From positions 32,922,001 to 32,986,000 of the forward strand of contig OX419760.1 of NCBI GenBank assembly GCA_948567375.1: a stretch of 64,000 bases of DNA, given 5' to 3'. Source of the DNA: Lunularia cruciata (taxonomy: Eukaryota > Streptophyta > Marchantiopsida > Lunulariales > Lunulariaceae). The notes below the pieces were generated by a model. The model was given only the letters and a program-made list of their open reading frames with translations. It was not told the DNA's origin and made no database searches. The position numbers were made by a program, and so were the translations under genes. Shown here piece by piece: positions 58,525 through 64,000 of the stretch (position 1 is its first letter; each line of letters begins with the position of its first letter).

Positions 58525-58870
58525 TATAGGTCAAGTACATCTAGGATATAACTAATATCTCTAAGGAACCACCATGAGGGGAAGAGTCATACATGCCATA
58601 TGCCATCCTCTTGAACAACTATCACACACTAACATAGTAGAAGCTCCACCAGAAGAGCCACATAACATACACCTCAAGCCTGCACTTACAAGTGCCAAGC
58701 TTGGGTCCATAGTACCATCAATGTTTGGGAGGTGGCATAGCACACAATTGCACACATGATCCTTCCAAACAACACCATCACGTCCTTCTAACACAAGGAC
58801 TCCAAATGGCAAAATTGCATGCACTCTCAAAATAGTGCGGACTATCAAAACATCAAATGTTATTGGTGCT
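58525..58870 (-). pseudogene. PHD finger at the pol C-terminus of copy 3
   Basis: Minus-strand residues CMLCGSSGGASTMLVCDSC, GWHMAC, LPL and a closing C-x2-C near 58535 make a Cys4-His-Cys3 PHD finger. The last part is behind a stop at 58560. PHD fingers usually read histone H3 tails, often the H3K4 methylation state. It follows integrase by about 100 residues and precedes the polypurine tract, so it would be the C-terminal targeting module, the place chromoviruses use for a chromodomain. Confidence 0.7.
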
Positions 58871-58989
58871 GTCTGCTATAGATATACATAGTCTCTTGGA
58901 TGAAATCAACAGATCGAGGGTCTATAACCCCCTCCTTGAATGGTAGCATAGCGTAAAGTATCTCTATGCTGAGCAATCGCCAAGTTCTC

Positions 58990-60089
58990 AAAGGCCATTG
59001 GCATCACTCTCTAAAAGGTCTTGCCCCACTGAGAACATGCGCTCATCCATACATCTGGGTCATCCAAGTCCAAAACTACAATAGCATCTAGATGAATGGC
59101 TGAAGGTAAATCTAGATCTTGTCCATAGAGTAGGAAGTAAGGAGAGAAGGGTGCTAAGGAGGCTTGCCGGCTGAATTGATAGCCCATGGCCAACCAAGAT
59201 AATTGGAGATCCTAATCTCCCAAGTGGCCTCTCTGCAAACCATACTTTTGCAATCCTCTCTTCACCATCTGAACCACTCTCTCTGCTAAGCCATCTGCCT
59301 CACGGTGATCTCGGGACGTAGTACAAGGATCAATCAAAGCCTTGTCACACAAGACCTGAAACTCCCCCAAGAACTTTGTACCATGATCAGTCAAAACCTC
59401 AACTGGTGCACCAAAATGACTAAGAACTTGATCCAGGAACAAGTAAGCTGTCCCTTCACTAGACTTGTCAAGAAGTGCCACCAACTCAATCCACTTGGAG
59501 AAGTGCTCCACCATCACCAAAACATACCAATGATGTCTCATAGTCAGCAATAAAGGTCCAGCAAAGTCCAAACTCCAACAGTAACCCAATCCCATGATAG
59601 GTAATGGGTGTAATTGTGGCATAGGAGCATTGAATGATGCTCTAACTTGGTCACAAACCACACATCTAGCAACAAATTGCTGTACCTTGGTTTGCATACC
59701 GCACCACCAATAATGACTCTGGAGTAAGCTATATGTATGCTTTACTCCAAAATGTCCTAGCTCCTCATGAGCATGACGGACCAACTGTGGTCTCTGTGCT
59801 GGAAGTGGTACTACTTGCACTCTACCATCCTCCCATACATGCAAAAGGTGTCTACCCTCCAATCTAAAGTCTGGCTTGCTGAAGAACATGATCTCTCTCC
59901 TTGGCCCCAACTATGCCACCCACAACACCAGTGCAAAGATAGTCCATCACTAAGACATCATCATGAATGTCTTGCTAAACTGTACCAATATCTTCACTCT
60001 TTGGATTTGTGACCTCAATAACTCCTCCTGCATGCGCTGAGAGAAATACCACCAAAGCCTCTGAAAATATACAAAAAAAGACCAATGCA
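58990..60089 (-). pseudogene. Integrase of DNMT copy 3
   Basis: Zinc-binding HEELGHFGVKHTYSLLQSHY with CVVCD, core WSLDFAGPL, LTDHGTKF and HREADGLAERVV (59780-59260), then a stop near 59210 and FSPYFLLYGQDLDLP. Catalytic D, D, E retained, but the frame has several stops. Confidence 0.8.
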
Positions 60090-61631
60090 TGCCAACACTA
60101 GCACTATCTCCTCATCTGTCTCACCATGCCAACGTGCTCCGGTCTGATCCTGCTGGTTGGGACACGGGTTTCTACTCAACCCATCTGCATCACGGTTCAC
60201 CACTCCAGATCTATGAACAATCTTGAAATCATACTCCTATAAAATCAGAGCCCATCGTGCAAGCTTCCCTAAAAGCTTGTTGGACTTCATCAACCACTTC
60301 AGTGGTTGGTGATCAATGATGAGAGTGAAGGGGTTACCAAATAAGTAACATCAGAAATGTGCTACTGCCAAGCACTCTCCCTCATATGAACTATACTTCG
60401 CCTCTGCTAAATTGTTGGAGCGAATAACATAGGCCACCACAAACTCCTCCTCCTCATCATCATGCTGAGTGAGCACCGCTCCAAGCCCCAACATACTCCA
60501 ATGAGTATGAACCTGAAATGGTCATCCTCTAATTGGTCTCCTCAAAATAGGAGTAGATGTCAACCTCTCCTTGAGCTCTACAAAAGCTCTCTCCTACTCA
60601 TCTCCCCAACACCACTCTTGTGTAAGCTTGGTCAGCTTTGTCAAGGCCTTGGCAATGGCACTAAATCCTCTAACATAGCAGCGATAGAAGTTTGCCAACC
60701 CAAGGAATGCTTGCACTCTACTCACATCCGTAGGTTGAGGAATACATGCAATAGCCTCTACCTTGGTTTGCTGAACACCAAATCCTCTAGGGTAGATAGT
60801 GTGACCCAAATACTCAACCCGCGCATGGAAGAACCTACACTTCCCAAGATGTAATTTGAGTCCATGAGATCTCAACCTCTTAAACACCTCCAACAATTGT
60901 CTCTCATGCTCTTCCGCAATAGTGCTATAGACCAAAATGTCATCAATATAGCACCAAGCAAAATCCAATCCAGCTAGGATCCTATTCATGACCTTCTAGA
61001 ACTCAGTAGGAGCGTTCTTCAACCCAAATGGTAAGAACCTCCACTAATATAACACATCCTTACCGTGAGGATCAATAGCCCAAAATGTTGTCTTGGACTT
61101 ATCCTCCTTCTTGATTGGCAACTGATGATATCCTGCTCCAAGATCCAAAGTACTGAAGATCTTTGCATGCCCAATTGCATCAAAAATCTCCTCTGGTGTA
61201 GGCATGGCATACCGATCAGCCATGGTCTATCGGTTGATAGGACGGTAATCTCCACACATCTGCCTATCTGTGTAATTGCCATGCATATCCTTCTTGGTTG
61301 GCATTGCTGTTGCTGATGCATACTCTCCATGTGAAATCTCCACCAAACCAGCCTCAAAAAGGTCACTACTTTGGCCCTGAATCAAGGTCCTCTCCACCTC
61401 ACTATATCGATAAGGACGTCGGAAAACTGGTGTATTGCTAGTCAACTCAATCAGTATACCAGATCCTTTCAGAGCACCCAAATCCTTCATACTGAAGGCA
61501 AAACAACTCGTGTGGCTCCTCAAGAACCTCCAAACACTCCGTCTTTCCTCTCCAATAAGCTTGGGTCTAAGATTTGGCTCCCAAATATCCTCTATAACTA
61601 TAGTAGGAGTGGAAGACATACTGATTGGCTG
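60090..61631 (-). pseudogene. RT and RNase H of DNMT copy 3
   Basis: Starts after the conserved TAG with QPISMSSTPT. RT blocks MCGDYRPINR, CYIDDILVYS (60955-60920) and LGHTIYPRGFG are readable. RNase H is decayed (60500-60290) and ends near the block NRDADGLSRNPCP at 60195-60155. Stops near 61226, 60990, 60594 and beyond. Confidence 0.8.
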
Positions 61632-61634
61632 CTA
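61626..61634 (-). promoter_or_regulatory. Conserved leaky-stop context TAG CAG CCA
   Basis: The same nine bases at the same place as copy 2 (16778-16786), although the flanking sequence has diverged at many sites. Confidence 0.7.
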
Positions 61635-63072
61635 CATTGGGCCCTTGGGAGCAATAGTGTCATGCTCCCGACCACTAGGGGTCCCAACCTCTATGTGAAA
61701 AAATCCTTCCACTCTTGCTGCAAGCTCCACACGTCCTCTAGCTGCATCCCAAGTGGACCAAGGGTGTAATCCAAGTAGCCCATGCTCACTTGGATGGACT
61801 CCAAGTAGACCACTCTCCCTAGTAGCTACTGGATGTGTCCCAAGAATACCATGTCCACTCGGTCCATTGCCCCCAATATGTGCCTGAATCATCTTGATAG
61901 GCGTAGGGCTCACAAGTGTCAGAGTGGTGATGCCTATCAAGCACATCCTACGCTGCTCTGCCAAGCCAAGGCTCACAATCCAGGTCAAATAGTTTAAGTC
62001 CATAGCTTGACCTAACACTTGACTCTTGGATGCCTTTAACACTGCTGGAACAGCGGTAATACCGGTGCAAAAACCCATTGCTTGCTCTCTCTTGTCAGCG
62101 TTGGGCTCCACCAATTGTTGTAATTATGAGTCCCAAACAAGTCCAAGTCCTCCCTCTCAAAAGCATGAGAGCTTGGGAAACTCATGAGTGTGGGAAATGC
62201 GGCTCTAGGCTGTCCAACTAGGTTCACCACTGCCACAACTGACCTATCAGCCATTACCACTGTCTGAGACTGACATCCAACATCCAAGATGTCATCAACA
62301 AGGATGTGGTCAAGTGGCTAAATCCCATCATAAGCGCGCTATAGAACCTCTTTGGGTAAGAGGTTCATCCACCAAAGATGAAGACGATGAGCCGGTGATC
62401 CCACTTTGGCTGCATCTAACAATACAACAAGTTCCTTCCAAGAATGGACCTGATGTGTACTCACCACCACTCTGGTGCAAGAATCACCCATCAAAGGAAC
62501 GTTCTCCAAAAGGTAAGCTGGAGAAATGGACTGATGAACCTGGAGAAGTAATATCCGTAACATCTCCCAAAACACACCAAAACGAGGATCTTGAAGACCC
62601 AAACCGCAGCCCGCACATGTGTGTCCCTGACATGGCCATCTAGAAATCACCAAGTGAATAGGCCCATGTCTCTCTAGGTCATGCGCCCTTAGTAAGGAAA
62701 TGTCTCCTGGTAGGACCTTCTGGTAACCTCTAACTGTTGACATCAATAATAACTCCGGATACTGATAGGCCAAGTGTGCTACATGATGTAGAGAGACTCA
62801 CCTAGCAGTCTCATCTTTCTCTACATACAAGTACCTCTGTACTCAAATACCTGCCTGTAACACCGCAGCTAGTCCGGTGCTGATCCCACCAAACAACTCC
62901 AATAGGCATATCCCCTCTACTGGATACTACAAAGCAATGAGTGTGGTATCCAGAGGTGTCAAAGCAATTGCCTCTGGAGGCTCATCCTCACACTCATTTG
63001 CTGATGGTACAAAGGCTCCACTCCAAGCCTGCTGTACCAACTGATTTGCATGCTGTTGCAATGCCTCCCTAA
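61632..63072 (-). pseudogene. DNA methyltransferase of copy 3
   Basis: Keeps LELFGGISTGLAAVLQAGI, WPCQGH, LLENVPL, AHRLHLWW and MGFCTGITAVP. Broken by in-frame stops (e.g. after the motif I block and near 62336) and by a frameshift near 62160. It begins at 63072 inside the linker upstream of the domain. Confidence 0.85.
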
Positions 63073-64000
63073 ACTAAAGTTACTAGACTAAAAGTCAAGT
63101 AAAGTCAAAAAAGTAGAAAGGAATATCCATTCACATGGGCACATTCCCCTAAGCATGTGGTCCTATCTTGACCTCACCACTAAGTCAAGGATTCTTTCAC
63201 ATGGGCTATCCTTGGACTAAAGAAGAATCCAAAACAAAAAGGCTTGCGGGCCCAAGAGTTCTCAACTCTTTCCTCAAAGCCAAACACCTAGGAATAATAC
63301 CAAGTCAACACACTAAAATCCAAAATAGTGGTGCTCATCTTTTCTACTTCCTCTAAAGTAAGGTCCCCTCTATCCTAGCTATGACTAACTTTAGCTAACC
63401 ATGACTAATATAGAACCATCCTTTATCTCTATATAAATAATATCTCTTAAGTACTTGTAATACCAAGTTAAATATCACAATACCACACACATGCACATAT
63501 GGGTGTTACATTTACCCCCGGACTAAGTTTTCACTTTGTCCTCAAAGTGAAGGTTTCTCTACCTTCTATGGTACGTCTTCAACTTATCATGGTTGATTCC
63601 ATCAAAGTGCCTTCCTCCCAACTCCTTGAGATCATAGGTGTAATTGCCCCACACCTTCTCCACTATGAAAGGTCCAAAGTACTTAGGCAAAAACTTCTTT
63701 TGCACTCTCTTGAATCAATAGAATCAAACAACATCACCCAATCACCTTCTTTGAAAGTCTCCACCTTCTTCTTGCCTTGCCTCTTGTCATAGCTCTCCTT
63801 TTGTTTCCTTTGCGCTTGCTTCACTCGAACCATAGCAACTGCTCTTGCCTCTTCCAACTCCATGAGTTGATCCTTCCTTGACTTCTTTGCATCACCTCCT
63901 TGTGCTTTCTTCAATCTCCTATGAATGCTTTGGAAGGTAGGAAGATCAAAGTGAATAGGTAAGGTAGACTCAATACCATACACCAATTGAAATGGAGAAT
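63073..64000 (-). mobile_element. Family F gypsy element, 3' end (runs off window)
   Basis: 63510-63073 is a 3' LTR beginning TGTAACACCC and lacking its last third. It is preceded by a G-rich tract (63522-63511). Upstream, 63986-63663 codes on the minus strand for the integrase C-terminus (VYGIESTLPIHFDLPTF, EGDWVMLFDS), typical of plant gypsy pol. This identifies family F as gypsy and links it to the solo LTRs at 9660 and 49492. The join to DNMT copy 3 at 63072/63073 is a truncation of both. Confidence 0.8.

Larger units (their letters stand above)
57716..63072 (-). mobile_element. DNMT-gypsy element copy 3 (methyltransferase to 3' end)
   Basis: Minus-strand methyltransferase, TAG, RT, RNase H, integrase, PHD finger, polypurine tract and B1-A2-B2. 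Gag and protease are missing: at 63072/63073 it is fused within the protease-methyltransferase linker to a family F LTR. It is the only copy here with both the coding 3' end and the complete repeat end in fair condition. Frames carry many stops. Compared with copy 2 many CG sites have become TG or CA. Confidence 0.88.

Noticed and set aside
1-64000. CRISPR arrays, tRNA or rRNA genes, bacterial operons
   Set aside because: No regularly spaced repeats, no tRNA-like or rRNA sequence noticed, and introns and retroelements throughout point to nuclear plant DNA.

Overview
The window looks like nuclear DNA of a land plant, most likely a bryophyte-grade plant. A spliced methylesterase gene, a spliced U-box gene, a decayed LRR receptor-like gene and a fragment of plant mitochondrial atp1 point to an embryophyte. 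Nothing here fixes the species. About two thirds of the 64 kb is nested retroelements. Host genes sit in an island at about 25-40 kb.

The central find is a Ty3/gypsy-like family, here called the DNMT element, present as four broken copies: copy 1 (1-6690, +), copy 4 (5' end only, from 7658, +), copy 2 (14137-22774, -, best preserved) and copy 3 (57716-63072, -). Combined, the copies give the order gag, two zinc knuckles, aspartic protease, a DNMT3-like cytosine-5 DNA methyltransferase, a conserved UAG stop in a TMV-type leaky context, reverse transcriptase, RNase H, DDE integrase and a C-terminal PHD finger. The ends are unusual. The 5' end carries only a ~450 bp segment A. The 3' end carries B-A-B, with B about 105 bp. 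This A1...B1-A2-B2 arrangement is a split direct repeat rather than a normal LTR pair.

Left arm (1-24.9 kb): copy 1 is hit by two solo LTRs with intact 5-bp target duplications. It ends in a copia element. That same copia is split by a 15.2 kb block (7658-22834). The block is copy 4, invaded by a chromodomain gypsy (chromovirus) and by copy 2. One later deletion fused chromovirus RT to copy 2 integrase.

Host island (25-40 kb): a five-exon U-box gene with a possible membrane tail anchor, unassigned sequence, an LRR pseudogene, and an intact five-exon alpha/beta-hydrolase of the methylesterase (MES) type. Short 3' ends of one LINE family are scattered here; one has a perfect 11-bp target duplication.

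Right arm (41-64 kb): a LINE (LINE1), AT-rich DNA, a second LINE (LINE2) split by a solo LTR and by a complete 4.2 kb element E1, which has TG...CA ends and a 5-bp duplication but no visible LTRs or pol. E1 holds an insert beginning with mitochondrial atp1. Then come LTR fragments, an inverted second copy of E, DNMT copy 3, and the 3' end of another gypsy element running off the window.
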